Source: Amycolatopsis sp. 195334CR (lineage in GTDB: Bacteria; Actinomycetota; Actinomycetes; Mycobacteriales; Pseudonocardiaceae). From it: a stretch of 64,000 nt of DNA. Below are positions 52,674 to 61,091 of this stretch, piece by piece. Numbering within the stretch: the stretch's first letter is position 1; each line of letters starts with the position of its first letter. The notes under the pieces are model-generated. The model saw nothing but the letters and a program-made list of their open reading frames with translations. It ran no database searches and was not told the DNA's origin. The position numbers and the translations under genes are program-made. Location of the stretch: contig NZ_JAFJMJ010000002.1 of NCBI RefSeq assembly GCF_017309385.1, positions 1,984,001-2,048,000 on the forward strand, read 5' to 3'.

Positions 52674-53648
52674 ATGCTGGAGACCTCGGCACGGCTGCTG
52701 AAACTCCTGTCGCTGCTGCAGGCGCACCGCGACTGGCGGGGCACGGACCTGGCCGAACGCCTCGGCGTCTCCACCAGGACCGTGCGGCGGGACGTGGAAC
52801 GCCTGCGTGAACTCGGGTATCCGGTGCACGCGCTCCAGGGCACGCCCGGGTACCGGCTCGGCGCGGGCGCGGCCCTGCCACCGCTGCTGCTCGACGACGA
52901 CGAAGCTGTCGCGGTGGCCGTCGGGTTGCGTACCGCCACCAGCAGTTCGGTCAACGGCATCGAGGAGACGGCCTTGCGCGCGCTCACCAAACTGGAGCAG
53001 GTGCTGCCCGCGCGCCTGCGCCACCGGGTGAACACGGTGCAGACCGCGACCGTGCGGGCCGGGGTGGCGCCCGGACCGCGGGTTTCGGCGGACGCGCTGA
53101 TGACCATCGCCGACGCGTGCCGCCGCCACGAGCGGCTGCGCTTCGACTACACCAGCGCGCGCGGCAGCGCGTCCCGCCGGAACGCCGAGCCGTACAGCCT
53201 GGTCAACTTCGGCAGGCACTGGTACCTGGTCGCCTTCGACGTCGACCGCGAAGACTGGCGCACCTTCCGGGTCGACCGGCTCGTCCCGAAAACGCCGGGC
53301 GGCCCCCGGTTCACCCCGCGCGAACTGCCCTATGAGGACGTCGCGACCTACCTGTCGCACCAGCTTTCCGCGCGAGCTTGGCCCTGCCAGGCGACGGTCA
53401 CCCTGCACGAGTCCGCCGACGCCGTGGCGGACCGGGTCTGGCCGGGCATGGGCGCGCTCGAAGCCGTCGACGAGCGGAGCTGCCTGCTGCACCTCGGCGC
53501 CGAGACGGTGCCGGACCTGGTCTGGATGATCACCTCGGTGCACGCCGACTTCACCCTGGTCAGCGGACCGCCCGAGCTGGCGGTCGAGTTCCGGCGGCAG
53601 GCCGGGCGCTGCCTGTCCGCGCTCGCGTCAGTCGAGCCCGAGGTGTGA
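52674..53648 (+). CDS. WYL-domain transcriptional regulator (YafY type)
   Basis: A 324-aa regulator. The N-terminal winged HTH is LETSARLLKLLSLLQAHRDWRGTDLAERLGVSTRTVRRDVERLRELGYPV. The WYL domain has RLRFDYTSARG, AEPYSLVNFGRHWYLVAFDVDREDWRTFRVDRL, followed by a WCX-type C-terminal extension. ATG 52674 matches the family opening (an alternative ATG lies at 52665). It is divergent from the epoxide hydrolase. Its last 21 bp overlap the 3' end of the LLM gene on the other strand. Confidence 0.93.
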   Translation: MLETSARLLKLLSLLQAHRDWRGTDLAERLGVSTRTVRRDVERLRELGYPVHALQGTPGYRLGAGAALPPLLLDDDEAVAVAVGLRTATSSSVNGIEETALRALTKLEQVLPARLRHRVNTVQTATVRAGVAPGPRVSADALMTIADACRRHERLRFDYTSARGSASRRNAEPYSLVNFGRHWYLVAFDVDREDWRTFRVDRLVPKTPGGPRFTPRELPYEDVATYLSHQLSARAWPCQATVTLHESADAVADRVWPGMGALEAVDERSCLLHLGAETVPDLVWMITSVHADFTLVSGPPELAVEFRRQAGRCLSALASVEPEV

Positions 53649-54965
53649 GCGCAGCGTGCTGCCCGCGTACTCGGTGCGGAACACGCCCCACTCCTGCAGG
53701 ATCGGCACCACGGTGCGGGCGAACCCGTCCAGCCCGCCCGGCGTGAGGTGCGGGACGAGGATGAAGCCGTCGGCCGCGTCGCGCTGGGTCAGGTCGTTGA
53801 TGGACCGCGCGACGGTCTCGGGCGCGCCGACGAACGTCTGCCGCGAGCTGACCTCGATCATCAGGTCGCGGATGGACAGCTTCTTCGCCTCGGCCAGCGC
53901 CCGCCATTCCTTCGCGGTGGCCAGCGGATCGCGGTGCATGCGCACGCTCGCGCGGCCGCGGGCCACGGTGTGCTCGCCGACCAGCGGGTCGACCTCGGGC
54001 AGCGGGCCGTCCGGGTCGTAGGCGCTCAGGTCGCGGTTCCACACCTGCTCCAGCAGCTTGATCGCGGTCTGCCCGCTGACCTGCCGGCGCCGCACGACCG
54101 CGGCCTGCTCGAGCGCGTCCGCGTCGGTGTCACCGAGCACGAAGGTGGCCGCGGGCAGCACCTTGAGCTGGCCGGGCTCCCGGCCGTACTTGGCGAGCCT
54201 GCCTTTGACGTCGGCGTAGAACTTCTGGCCCGCTTCCAGGGTTCCGTGGCGGGAGAAGATGGCGTCGGCGGTGGCCGCGGCGAATTCGCGGCCCTCGTCG
54301 GAATCCCCGGCCTGGAAGATCACCGGGCTGCCCTGCGGGCTGCGTGGCACGGTGAAGTGGCCGGAGAGGGCGAAGTGCTCGTCGTGGTGGTCGAACGCAC
54401 CGGCGCCGGGTTCGGCGAGGAAGCGCCCGGTTTCCTTGTCCGCCAGGATTTCGTCACCGCGCCAGGAGTCGAACAGCAGCCACGTGGTGCGCAGGAACCG
54501 CTCGGCGCGGCTGTAGCGGTCGGCTTCGGCGAGGAAGCCGCCGCGCCGGAAGTTCTCGCCGGTGAACGCGTCCCACGAGGTCACCACGTTCCACGCGGCC
54601 CGGCCGCCGGAGAGGTGGTCGAGCGTGGCGAACTGCCGGGCCACCTCGTAGGGCTCGTTGAAGGTGGAGTTGATCGTGCCGGCCAGGCCGAGCCGGTCGG
54701 TCACCCCGGACAGCGCGGCGAGCACGGCGAAGGTGTCCGGCCTGCCGACTACGTCGAGGTCGTAGATCCGGCCGTTCTGCTCACGCAACCGCAGTCCTTC
54801 GGCGAGGAAGAGGAAGTCGAACTTCGCGTCCTCCGCGGTCCTGGCGAACCGGCGGAACGAGTCGAACTCGATGTGGCTGCCCGCCTCGGGATCGCTCCAC
54901 ACGGTGGTGTTGTTGACGCCGGGGAAGTGCGCGGCGAGGTGGATCTGCTTGGTCGAGTTGGTCAC
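53628..54965 (-). CDS. LLM-class flavin monooxygenase, NtaA/SnaA/DszA type
   Basis: A 445-aa FMNH2-dependent monooxygenase of the nitrilotriacetate/pristinamycin SnaA/DszA family. Seen: QIHLAAHFPGVNNTTVW near the start, FDFLFLAEGLRLREQNGRIYDLD, the LAGTINSTFNEPYEVARQFATLDHLSGGRAAWNVVTS core, FQAGDSDEGREFAA and DGFILVPHLTPGGLDGFARTVVPILQEWG at the end. GTG 54965 overlaps the stop of the preceding LLM gene. It needs reduced FMN from a partner reductase that is not in the operon. The operon context (leader peptide plus FAD enzyme) suggests organosulfur or other C-heteroatom scavenging (inference). Confidence 0.93.
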   Translation of the reverse strand: MTNSTKQIHLAAHFPGVNNTTVWSDPEAGSHIEFDSFRRFARTAEDAKFDFLFLAEGLRLREQNGRIYDLDVVGRPDTFAVLAALSGVTDRLGLAGTINSTFNEPYEVARQFATLDHLSGGRAAWNVVTSWDAFTGENFRRGGFLAEADRYSRAERFLRTTWLLFDSWRGDEILADKETGRFLAEPGAGAFDHHDEHFALSGHFTVPRSPQGSPVIFQAGDSDEGREFAAATADAIFSRHGTLEAGQKFYADVKGRLAKYGREPGQLKVLPAATFVLGDTDADALEQAAVVRRRQVSGQTAIKLLEQVWNRDLSAYDPDGPLPEVDPLVGEHTVARGRASVRMHRDPLATAKEWRALAEAKKLSIRDLMIEVSSRQTFVGAPETVARSINDLTQRDAADGFILVPHLTPGGLDGFARTVVPILQEWGVFRTEYAGSTLRSHLGLD

Positions 54966-56026
54966 TGCGTCTCCGTGGCGTAGCGGCTGGCAGGGCGGGT
55001 CAGGCCCAGGCGGTCCCGCAGGGTGCCTTCGGCGGGGCCCGTCCGCAGCCGGGGGAGGACGTACCGCGTGAGCGCGGTCAGGTCGTGCGGCAGCGTGCCG
55101 GGGATCAGCCGGAAGCCGGTGAGCCCGGCGTTGCGCGCGTTGATCAGCGCGAGCAGTTCGGCCGGGGTGCCGGTGAAAACCGGGCTGCCGGGGTCGAAGG
55201 CGGTGCCGTCGAGGTCGTCGAGGCGGTTCAGCCGGTCCTGGGCCGCGGTCGCGGAGCCGTCGAGGAAGACGACCAGATCGCCGAACACGTGCCGCCCGCC
55301 GAAGTCGGTGGCCTGCCTGCCGGTCCAGTCCGGCAGGAGCACCGCGTCGGCGACGTGGGCCAGCTCCGGCGGGGCGAACACCGGCGGCTGGCCCTGCGGC
55401 GGCCGGGGCGTGATGGACGGTCCCTTCACGCTGAACCACCGGCCCGTGAAGTCGATGTAGTGCAGCTTGTCGCGGTCGACGAACCGGCCGGTCGCGGCGT
55501 CCCTGATCTCGGCGTCGTCCTCCCAGCTGTCCCAGAGCCGCCGGACGACCTCGATGTAGTCGGCGCCTTCCTCGATCAACTCCTGCGGGGACAGCGCGTT
55601 CGCCGGGCGCCTGCCGACGTGGGCGGCCGCCGCCGGATCGGCCGAAGTCCGCACGAGCAGCCCGGCGCGGCCGGTGCTCGCGTAGTCGAGCGTGGCGATC
55701 GCCTTGGCGAGGTGGAACGGCTCGGTGTGGCTGGCGACGAGCGTGGGCACCAGGCCGATCCGGCTGGTGTTGGGCGCGATCGCCGAGGCGGTGAGCACCG
55801 CGTCGAGCCTGCCGTGCACGCGGTCGGCGCGTCCCGCGTTCGGGGCGCCGAACGAATCTTCGAGGGTGACCAGGTCGAAGCCGCCCGTCTCGGCCTCCCG
55901 GATCAAATCGAGCCAGTAGCGCGCGGTGAACAACTCGGCGGGCCGCGCTTCGGGGGTGCGCCACGCGGCGGGGTGGCGGCCGGCGCCGTCGAGCGCGACC
56001 GCGAGCAGCGGCGGGGTAACGGTCAT
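54962..56026 (-). CDS. LLM-class flavin-dependent oxidoreductase
   Basis: A 354-aa luciferase-like monooxygenase-fold protein. Seen: the N-terminal PLLAVALDGAGRHPAAW, FDLVTLEDSFG, TASAIAPNTSRIGLVPTL and the typical FHLAKAIATLDYASTGRAGLLVRTS. It overlaps the FAD gene by ATGA and the next LLM gene by GTGA. It is a second oxygenase of the same operon, likely acting on the same or a related substrate; the substrate is unknown. Confidence 0.9.
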   Translation of the reverse strand: MTVTPPLLAVALDGAGRHPAAWRTPEARPAELFTARYWLDLIREAETGGFDLVTLEDSFGAPNAGRADRVHGRLDAVLTASAIAPNTSRIGLVPTLVASHTEPFHLAKAIATLDYASTGRAGLLVRTSADPAAAAHVGRRPANALSPQELIEEGADYIEVVRRLWDSWEDDAEIRDAATGRFVDRDKLHYIDFTGRWFSVKGPSITPRPPQGQPPVFAPPELAHVADAVLLPDWTGRQATDFGGRHVFGDLVVFLDGSATAAQDRLNRLDDLDGTAFDPGSPVFTGTPAELLALINARNAGLTGFRLIPGTLPHDLTALTRYVLPRLRTGPAEGTLRDRLGLTRPASRYATETQ

Positions 56027-57915
56027 CAGTGCCTCCGGGTGAGCAGGGACAGCAGGTGGCGGGCGACGGCGTCGTTCTGCCGGAACACCACGCCGTTGGT
56101 CTTCGGCCGGGTGAACGCGCCGGGGGAGCGGGCGCTGGTGTGCGGGCCGAGCGCGATCCGCCGGTCGTGGGCCCGCCCGTCCGCGCCGACCAGGTGCCCG
56201 TCGGCGGTGGTGCGGATGCGGCCGGTGGTCCGGCCGCCGGGCAGGTCCTCCTGGGTCAGCTCGCCGCGGTCGCGCAGGGCGCGGATCAGCGGGTCGGCCG
56301 CCCGTGCCACGCTCGGTGCCGGGAGCCGGGCGTCGATCAGCGTGGTCGCCGCGACACCGCCGTCCCGGACCGCCGGGCTGCTGCCGTGGAACCGGCCGTC
56401 ACGTGCTTCCACGACAAGGTCGGGGCCGAGGAACCGCACCAGCCCGGCCTCGTTCAGCGCCAGCAGTTCACGCAGCCGGTGGCCCGGCGGTCCGCTGGCG
56501 AAGAAGCTGAAGAAGCCGAACCACCAGCCGTCCACATCGTCCACTTGGGACGCGGAATCGAGCTTCCCGGCCTGCACCAGCCTGGCCAGCTGGCCGAACA
56601 CCGACAGCAGCGCCAGGAACGCGCCCAGGTCCGCGCTGAACTCCGCGTTCGCGCGCCGGTCGAGATCGGCCTCGATGTGCGCACGCAGGTACCGGGTCAG
56701 CTCCTCCGGGCCGGTGAACCCCAGCCCGGTCAGCGGCCGGTCGATCGCGGCCGGGTCGAACCGGTCCGCCGGATCCGGCACCGCCTTGTCCACAAGGGAC
56801 TCCAGTTCACCGCTGCCCCAGGCGGATTCGGCGTAACACGCGGTGAACTCGGCGAAGTCGACGCGGACGCGCTCGGGGTGCCCGGTGAAGAGCTCGTGGT
56901 AGTGGCCCCAGGCGATGTCCTTGGCCATCAGCGGCCAGAGGTCGCGGGTGAAGTCCAGTTCACCGGGTCTGGCCAGCAGCTCGTCGACCTCGGGCGGGCC
57001 GAAGAAGCGCGGCAGGGGCGCCGGTGGGCCGAGCAGGCGGTACTCCGGCTTCGCGTGGTAGGGCACCCCGCGCCGGGAGCCGGCGTGCAGCACCGGTTCC
57101 CGGCCGGAGGGGTGGTAACGCAGTGAACCGTCGGCGCGTTCGGTGAACCGGCCGCCGCGGCCTTCGGTCAGCAGGACCACCAGGTCCACGAAGGCCAGGC
57201 CGAATCCGCGCGCCAGCACGGTTTCCCCCGGTTCGATGGCGGACAGGTCCAGGTCGGCGGTGTAGGCGGGCGGGTAGTACCGCAGGCCCTCGGCCTCGGC
57301 GTAGGCGGCCAGTTCGGCCTCCGGTGGTGCCGGGTCCGCGTCGAGGTGGCCCAGTGCCAGCACCACCGCGTCGACGGCGAGCGGCTCGGCGCCGTCGAGG
57401 TGCACGGTCTGCTGTCCGCCGGGTGCGCCGGTGACGTCGACCGCGCGGCCGTGGTGCGAGCGCACCTCGATGTGCGCGGGCAGCGAATCGCGCACGTGGC
57501 GGTGGAACCAGTCCAGGTAGGCGCTTTGCAGGCGGCGCGTGGGGAAGGTGGTCGAGGTGACCGCCCGGACTTCGGCGGCTACCCCGGGGTCGAGATCGAC
57601 CGCGAGGTCGCCGTCGCGCACCGCGTCCACCCATTCCGCCAGCGTCGGGCCGGGCCGGATCGGGCCGTCGCAGCGAACGGTCTCGTCGGTGAACATGGTG
57701 ACGTCCTCGGGCATGGAGTTCATGCGCAGCAACGGTGACTGCGCGAACCGCCACACCCGGCCGGGGCCGCCGGGGAACGGGTCGATCAGGTGCACGGTCA
57801 GCGGTCCGGTGGCGAACTCCGGTGCGCTCGCGGCAATACGTTCGAGCAGCCCGGCGCCGCGCGGCCCGGCACCGACCACCGCGATCGCCTTCGCGCCGTC
57901 CACAGTGGACGTCAA
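56026..57915 (-). CDS. FAD/NAD(P)-binding protein (FAD_NAD_binding_9 type), TTG start
   Basis: A 629-aa flavoprotein-like enzyme. The N-terminal Rossmann motif is IAVVGAGPRGAGLLERIAA, with FPGGPGRVWRFAQSPLLRMNSM and VVLALGHLDADP, the layout of the large actinomycete FAD/NAD(P)-binding family related to lysine/ornithine hydroxylase-like folds. The rest has no motif I can name. The first codon appears to be TTG 57915, which shares its TGA with the stop of a 25-aa ORF. It has no ribosome site of its own, so translation should depend on that small ORF. It is the first enzyme gene of the LLM operon. Confidence 0.85.
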   Translation of the reverse strand: MTSTVDGAKAIAVVGAGPRGAGLLERIAASAPEFATGPLTVHLIDPFPGGPGRVWRFAQSPLLRMNSMPEDVTMFTDETVRCDGPIRPGPTLAEWVDAVRDGDLAVDLDPGVAAEVRAVTSTTFPTRRLQSAYLDWFHRHVRDSLPAHIEVRSHHGRAVDVTGAPGGQQTVHLDGAEPLAVDAVVLALGHLDADPAPPEAELAAYAEAEGLRYYPPAYTADLDLSAIEPGETVLARGFGLAFVDLVVLLTEGRGGRFTERADGSLRYHPSGREPVLHAGSRRGVPYHAKPEYRLLGPPAPLPRFFGPPEVDELLARPGELDFTRDLWPLMAKDIAWGHYHELFTGHPERVRVDFAEFTACYAESAWGSGELESLVDKAVPDPADRFDPAAIDRPLTGLGFTGPEELTRYLRAHIEADLDRRANAEFSADLGAFLALLSVFGQLARLVQAGKLDSASQVDDVDGWWFGFFSFFASGPPGHRLRELLALNEAGLVRFLGPDLVVEARDGRFHGSSPAVRDGGVAATTLIDARLPAPSVARAADPLIRALRDRGELTQEDLPGGRTTGRIRTTADGHLVGADGRAHDRRIALGPHTSARSPGAFTRPKTNGVVFRQNDAVARHLLSLLTRRH

Positions 57916-57989
57916 CAGGTGGCCAGCCGCATCGCCTGCACCGCGTCGAGCTCGGTGCGCACCGGCAGCCAGCGCCAGATCCAGCTCAT
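57912..57989 (-). CDS. 25-aa ORF translationally coupled to the FAD enzyme
   Basis: A short ORF with a strong GGAGGAG site 5-6 nt before its ATG. The peptide begins MSWIWRWLPV, continues RTELDAVQAM and ends RLATC, so it is Trp-rich at the front with a terminal Cys. Its stop overlaps the TTG start of the FAD-binding gene. It may be a coupling or leader peptide, a small subunit, or a peptide substrate of the operon's enzymes. No homologue is known to me. The strong ribosome site and overlap are the evidence that it is translated. Confidence 0.55.
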   Translation of the reverse strand: MSWIWRWLPVRTELDAVQAMRLATC

Positions 57990-58038
57990 GTACTCCTCCT
58001 CAAGCCCCGTGGATGTGGTGCGGGTGCTCGGGAAGCGA

Positions 58039-58110
58039 TCAGAACTGGCCGGCGATGCGCGCGAAGTCCAGGTGGCGCCGCCGCGTGAGGAGCGGGCGAT
58101 CCGTGGTCAT
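58039..58110 (-). CDS. Actinobacterial leader-peptide-like ORF, 23 aa
   Basis: A 23-residue ORF: MTTDRPLL, then TRRRHLDFARIAGQF. The RRxxHxDxxRxA-like core is that of the short 'putative leader peptides' found in actinobacteria upstream of sulfur-metabolism and LLM oxygenase genes, as I recall them; most end in Cys, this one ends GQF. It lies 49 nt before the 25-aa ORF and heads the operon. It may couple translation to transcription of the downstream enzymes (attenuation). Confidence 0.65.
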   Translation of the reverse strand: MTTDRPLLTRRRHLDFARIAGQF

Positions 58111-58166
58111 GCCCGGAGTGTAGGCAGATTTCCCGGCGGTGAACGGGGTGTCCACCTGACGGGAAG

Positions 58167-59060
58167 TCAGCCGCCGGTGGCGCGGCGGAGGTGCGCGGCG
58201 ATCAGGTCGTAGGTCCGCTGGGCGGCGCCGGGTGCGATGCCGAGGAGGTCGTAACCGTGGTCGGCGCCGGTCACGTCGTGGTGCTCCACCAGCGAACCGG
58301 CCACGTCGAGCTTGCGGGCGTAGGTGATCGCCTCGGCGCGCAGGCGGTCCAGTTCGGCGGTGATCACCAGCGCCGGGGCGATGCCCGCGAGGCCGTCGGC
58401 GTTTTCGCCCCAGGCGGGGGAAGCGAGGCGGTGGCCGCGCCGCGTCCGGTCGGGAATGTAGGCGGTGTCGAAAATCTCGGACATCCACGGCGCGATGACC
58501 GCCTTGCGGCCGAGCGGGGAGTGCTTGTCCCTGGCTTGGGTGACCAGGTCCAGCGGTGGGTAGTGCAGCACCTGCAGGGCGAGGGTGGGGCCGCCGGTTT
58601 CCCAGGCGAGGCGGGCAGCTCCGGCGGCGAGCGCGCCGCCCGCGCTCTGGCCGCCGACGGTCAGCTTGCCGCCGTCCCAGTCGCGCTCGTCCGAGGCGGC
58701 CCAGGTGAGCACGTCGTGCAGTTGTTCGACGGGGACGGGGAAGCGTCGGCGCGGGGCGAGGGCGTAACTGGTGTTGACCACGACGACGCGGGCGTGGGTG
58801 GCGAGGTGGCGGCAGAGGGCGTCGTCGAGGGCGGGTTTTCCGGCGACGTAACCGCCGCCGTGGGCGTTGACGTGGACGGCGGGGGTGGTGCCGGTGGGCG
58901 GGTGGTAGAGCGTGGCGCGGACGTCGCCGTGGCGGGTGGGGATGGAGATTTCCTCGGTTTGCACGGGAAATCCGGGGTCGGCCGGCTTCTGCCGGTCGGC
59001 GAGCTTGGCGAACGCGCGGGCGACGAGGTCGGCGACCGGCGGGAACGACAGGATCGACAT
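58167..59060 (-). CDS. Alpha/beta hydrolase, HSL (hormone-sensitive-lipase) family
   Basis: A 297-aa esterase. HVNAHGGGYVAG is the HGGG oxyanion motif, and GGQSAGGALAAGAARLA carries the GxSxG nucleophile Ser. LVITAELDRLRAEAITYA has the Asp, and VTGADHGYDLLG the catalytic His. It likely hydrolyses short acyl esters in the cytosol. It is followed after 10 nt upstream (same strand) by a DUF3237 gene and a TetR regulator, with which it forms a three-gene minus-strand operon. Confidence 0.92.
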   Translation of the reverse strand: MSILSFPPVADLVARAFAKLADRQKPADPGFPVQTEEISIPTRHGDVRATLYHPPTGTTPAVHVNAHGGGYVAGKPALDDALCRHLATHARVVVVNTSYALAPRRRFPVPVEQLHDVLTWAASDERDWDGGKLTVGGQSAGGALAAGAARLAWETGGPTLALQVLHYPPLDLVTQARDKHSPLGRKAVIAPWMSEIFDTAYIPDRTRRGHRLASPAWGENADGLAGIAPALVITAELDRLRAEAITYARKLDVAGSLVEHHDVTGADHGYDLLGIAPGAAQRTYDLIAAHLRRATGG

Positions 59061-59069
59061 GGGTGTCCT

Positions 59070-59579
59070 TCAGCTCGCTTGGTGGAACTCCAGCGCTACA
59101 CCGGTGCGGTCGGGGAGGGGGGTGAGCGTGCCGACCAGGGCGGCGTCGTTGAGCCAGGCATACGGCCCCTCGGCGGGGGCTTCAATACGCGGCTTGGTGA
59201 TCCCGACTGGGGTGCTTGGGCCACCCTCGGTGGTGGCCCCGTGCGGTGGCTTGTCGAGGCGCGGACGGCTCTCGGCGGTGGCGTCGTGCGGTGTGTCGCC
59301 TTCAGTGGTGGTGGCGGCGAAGCGCAGTGTGCCTTCGTTCGTGATGGTCAGCACGGCGCCATCGCGCGTCCGCACCAGGTAGCGGGCTGACACCTCCGCG
59401 ACACCGTCGGGGCGCATCAGGTTCCAGTCCGCGCCGAGGGGCAGGACGTCGCCTTCGATGTGGGGGCCGGTCGCGCTGCCGCCGGTGATCGGGATGATCC
59501 GGCGGTGCCCGCCCGGCACGGGGCCCGCGTCGACCGGGGTGCCGATCAGCACGGTCAGCCGGGCCACGAGGGCGGTCAT
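59070..59579 (-). CDS. DUF3237-family protein with a Pro-rich insertion
   Basis: A 169-aa protein. The DUF3237 features are GGHRRIIPITGGSATGPHIEGDVLPLGADWNLMRPDG and the late PYAWLNDAALVGT. Between strands, after LRFAATTTEG, a segment of about 40 residues (GDTPHDATAESRPRLDKPP.., ..TTEGGPSTPVGITKPRIEAP) is Pro/Thr-rich and probably disordered, where the usual family (about 145-150 aa) has a short turn. Function of the family is unknown. Its ATG overlaps the TetR stop. Confidence 0.85.
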   Translation of the reverse strand: MTALVARLTVLIGTPVDAGPVPGGHRRIIPITGGSATGPHIEGDVLPLGADWNLMRPDGVAEVSARYLVRTRDGAVLTITNEGTLRFAATTTEGDTPHDATAESRPRLDKPPHGATTEGGPSTPVGITKPRIEAPAEGPYAWLNDAALVGTLTPLPDRTGVALEFHQAS

Positions 59580-60115
59580 CGCGCCAGCCCCAGCCCGCGC
59601 CACAACCGGTGCAGCCGCTCGGCGAACCGCTCCGGATCGGGTTCCTCGTCGTCGAGCAACCAGGCGTTGATGATCGAGCCCATGCCGCCGGTGAAGAACA
59701 CCGCCAGATCGTCCAAGGTTTCCGGATCGACCTCCGCCGCGGCGAACAGCTGCCGGTTGACCGGGGCGAGCAGTTCACCCAGCGCGCGGGTGAACTCGAA
59801 GGCACACGGCCCGGACAGCATCGCGCGGTAGAACGCGCGATGCCCGGCGAAGTGCTCGACCGCCGCCATCAGCGCGGACCCGGTGCGCGTGAGCAGTTCA
59901 CGGCGGGCCAGGTCGACCGCCGCGCCGACGAGCAACGCGTCGCGGTTGGCGAAGTGCAGGTACACCAGCTGCCTGCTGACCCCGGCCGCCTCGGCCAGCT
60001 CGGTGATCGGCACGGCGGTGGTGCCGCGCTCGGACACCAGGCGCACGGCCGCCTCGAACAACGCGGCGCGGGATCGCACCACACGGCGGTCGGGGGCTCG
60101 GGTCTCGGTGGCCAC
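59576..60115 (-). CDS. TetR-family regulator
   Basis: A 179-aa regulator. The HTH is ALFEAAVRLVSERGTTAVPITELAEAAGVSRQLVYLHFANRDALLVGAAVD. The ligand domain ends FFTGGMGSIINAWLLDDEEPDPERFAERLHRLWRGL. GTG 60115 gives a normal N-terminal arm. It is co-transcribed with the DUF3237 and HSL genes and divergent from the OsmC-like gene, with a TACAC/GTGTA inverted repeat next to its start. Confidence 0.92.
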   Translation of the reverse strand: MATETRAPDRRVVRSRAALFEAAVRLVSERGTTAVPITELAEAAGVSRQLVYLHFANRDALLVGAAVDLARRELLTRTGSALMAAVEHFAGHRAFYRAMLSGPCAFEFTRALGELLAPVNRQLFAAAEVDPETLDDLAVFFTGGMGSIINAWLLDDEEPDPERFAERLHRLWRGLGLAR

Positions 60116-60125
60116 GCACCGTTTA

Positions 60126-60137
60126 TACACAGGTGTA
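60126..60137. promoter_or_regulatory. Inverted repeat, candidate TetR operator
   Basis: TACAC-AG-GTGTA lies 10 nt upstream of the TetR GTG in an A/T-rich patch (60121-60140) of an otherwise GC-rich region. It is a good place for a promoter with an overlapping autoregulatory TetR site. Confidence 0.5.
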
Positions 60138-60268
60138 AATAAGTGGACAAGTGTCAAATTGCCCGAGTGTCCGCTGTGGACGGTCATCCCACAGTGCGGG
60201 TGCCGTTGCGCCCGGTCGCCACCCGGCCGCACGCTCGGCGCAGATCCCCTTCTGGAACGGAGCCCTCG

Positions 60269-60790
60269 ATGACCGTGGAAGTGCAGCAGCCGCTCAACTC
60301 CGTCGACCTCGAAGCCGTGGGCGGCCTGGTGGCCGCCGTCCAGGCCGACGCCGAGAAGGCGAAGACGACCTGGGCCGCGCACGTGAGCTGGCAGGGCGGG
60401 TTCCGCTCGTCGGCCAAGGTGCGTGCCTTCGACCCCACGCCGTCCGACGAGCCACCCGCCCTCGGCGGCGGTGACAGCGCGGCGAACCCGGTCGAGCAGC
60501 TGCTGAGCGCACTGGGCAACTGCTTGGCCGTCGGGTACGCCGCGAACGCCACCGTCGCCGGCATCCAGCTCGACGCCCTCACCATCGACGTGAAGGGCGA
60601 CGTGGACCTGCACGTCTTCCTCGGCCTGACCGAGGGCCACGCGGGCTTCGACTCGATCACGGCGAACGTGAAGATCTCCTCGCCCGCGTCACGCGAGGAG
60701 TTGGAAGCCTTGCACACCAAGGTGATTGCCAGCTCCCCGGTCGGTCACACGCTGAACAACGCAGTGCCGGTCAACGTCCGGCTGGCCTAG
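60269..60790 (+). CDS. OsmC-family protein lacking the second reactive Cys
   Basis: A 173-aa OsmC/Ohr-fold protein. GGGDSAANPVEQLLSALGNCLAVGYAANA contains the first conserved Cys at the start of the central helix. In peroxidase-active members a second Cys precedes the C-terminal helix (CPV/CPIS). Here the place reads ASSPVGHTLNNAVPVNV, so Ser replaces Cys and thiol-peroxidase activity is doubtful. It is divergent from the TetR gene, which probably controls it. The last 20 bp overlap the end of the DUF6223 gene on the other strand. Confidence 0.88.
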   Translation: MTVEVQQPLNSVDLEAVGGLVAAVQADAEKAKTTWAAHVSWQGGFRSSAKVRAFDPTPSDEPPALGGGDSAANPVEQLLSALGNCLAVGYAANATVAGIQLDALTIDVKGDVDLHVFLGLTEGHAGFDSITANVKISSPASREELEALHTKVIASSPVGHTLNNAVPVNVRLA

Positions 60791-61091
60791 CCGAGCGGTT
60801 CAGCGCCACCCCGCCCAGCACCACGGCGAGCAGGCCGATCACCAGCGCCACGACGCCGCCGCCCAGGCCGTTGCCGGTGCCGGCGCCACCGTCGGCGGTG
60901 ACCACGATCAGTCCGCCGACGACCATCCCGACGGCTCCGGCCGCCACGGCGATGACGGCACCACGGCGCCAGGCGCGGGCGAGTGCGAGTCCGCCGGTGA
61001 TCACGCCCGCCAAGCCCAGGGCTCCGGCGATGAGGGCGCCGATTCGTCCCGGCCCCAGGGAATAGGCGTCGGCGGCGAGCAACACGGTCAT
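60771..61091 (-). CDS. Small DUF6223-like membrane protein
   Basis: A 106-aa protein with three hydrophobic helices: GRIGALIAGALGLAGVITGGLAL, GAVIAVAAGAVGMVVGGLIVVTA and GGGVVALVIGLLAVVLGGVAL, Gly-rich throughout, with a short positively charged tail. This is the pattern of the small actinomycete DUF6223 family (function unknown). GGAGGT precedes the ATG. The 163 bp to the next gene contains GAAGTC/GACTTC arms (61202-61224), otherwise nothing clear. Confidence 0.8.
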   Translation of the reverse strand: MTVLLAADAYSLGPGRIGALIAGALGLAGVITGGLALARAWRRGAVIAVAAGAVGMVVGGLIVVTADGGAGTGNGLGGGVVALVIGLLAVVLGGVALNRSARPAGR

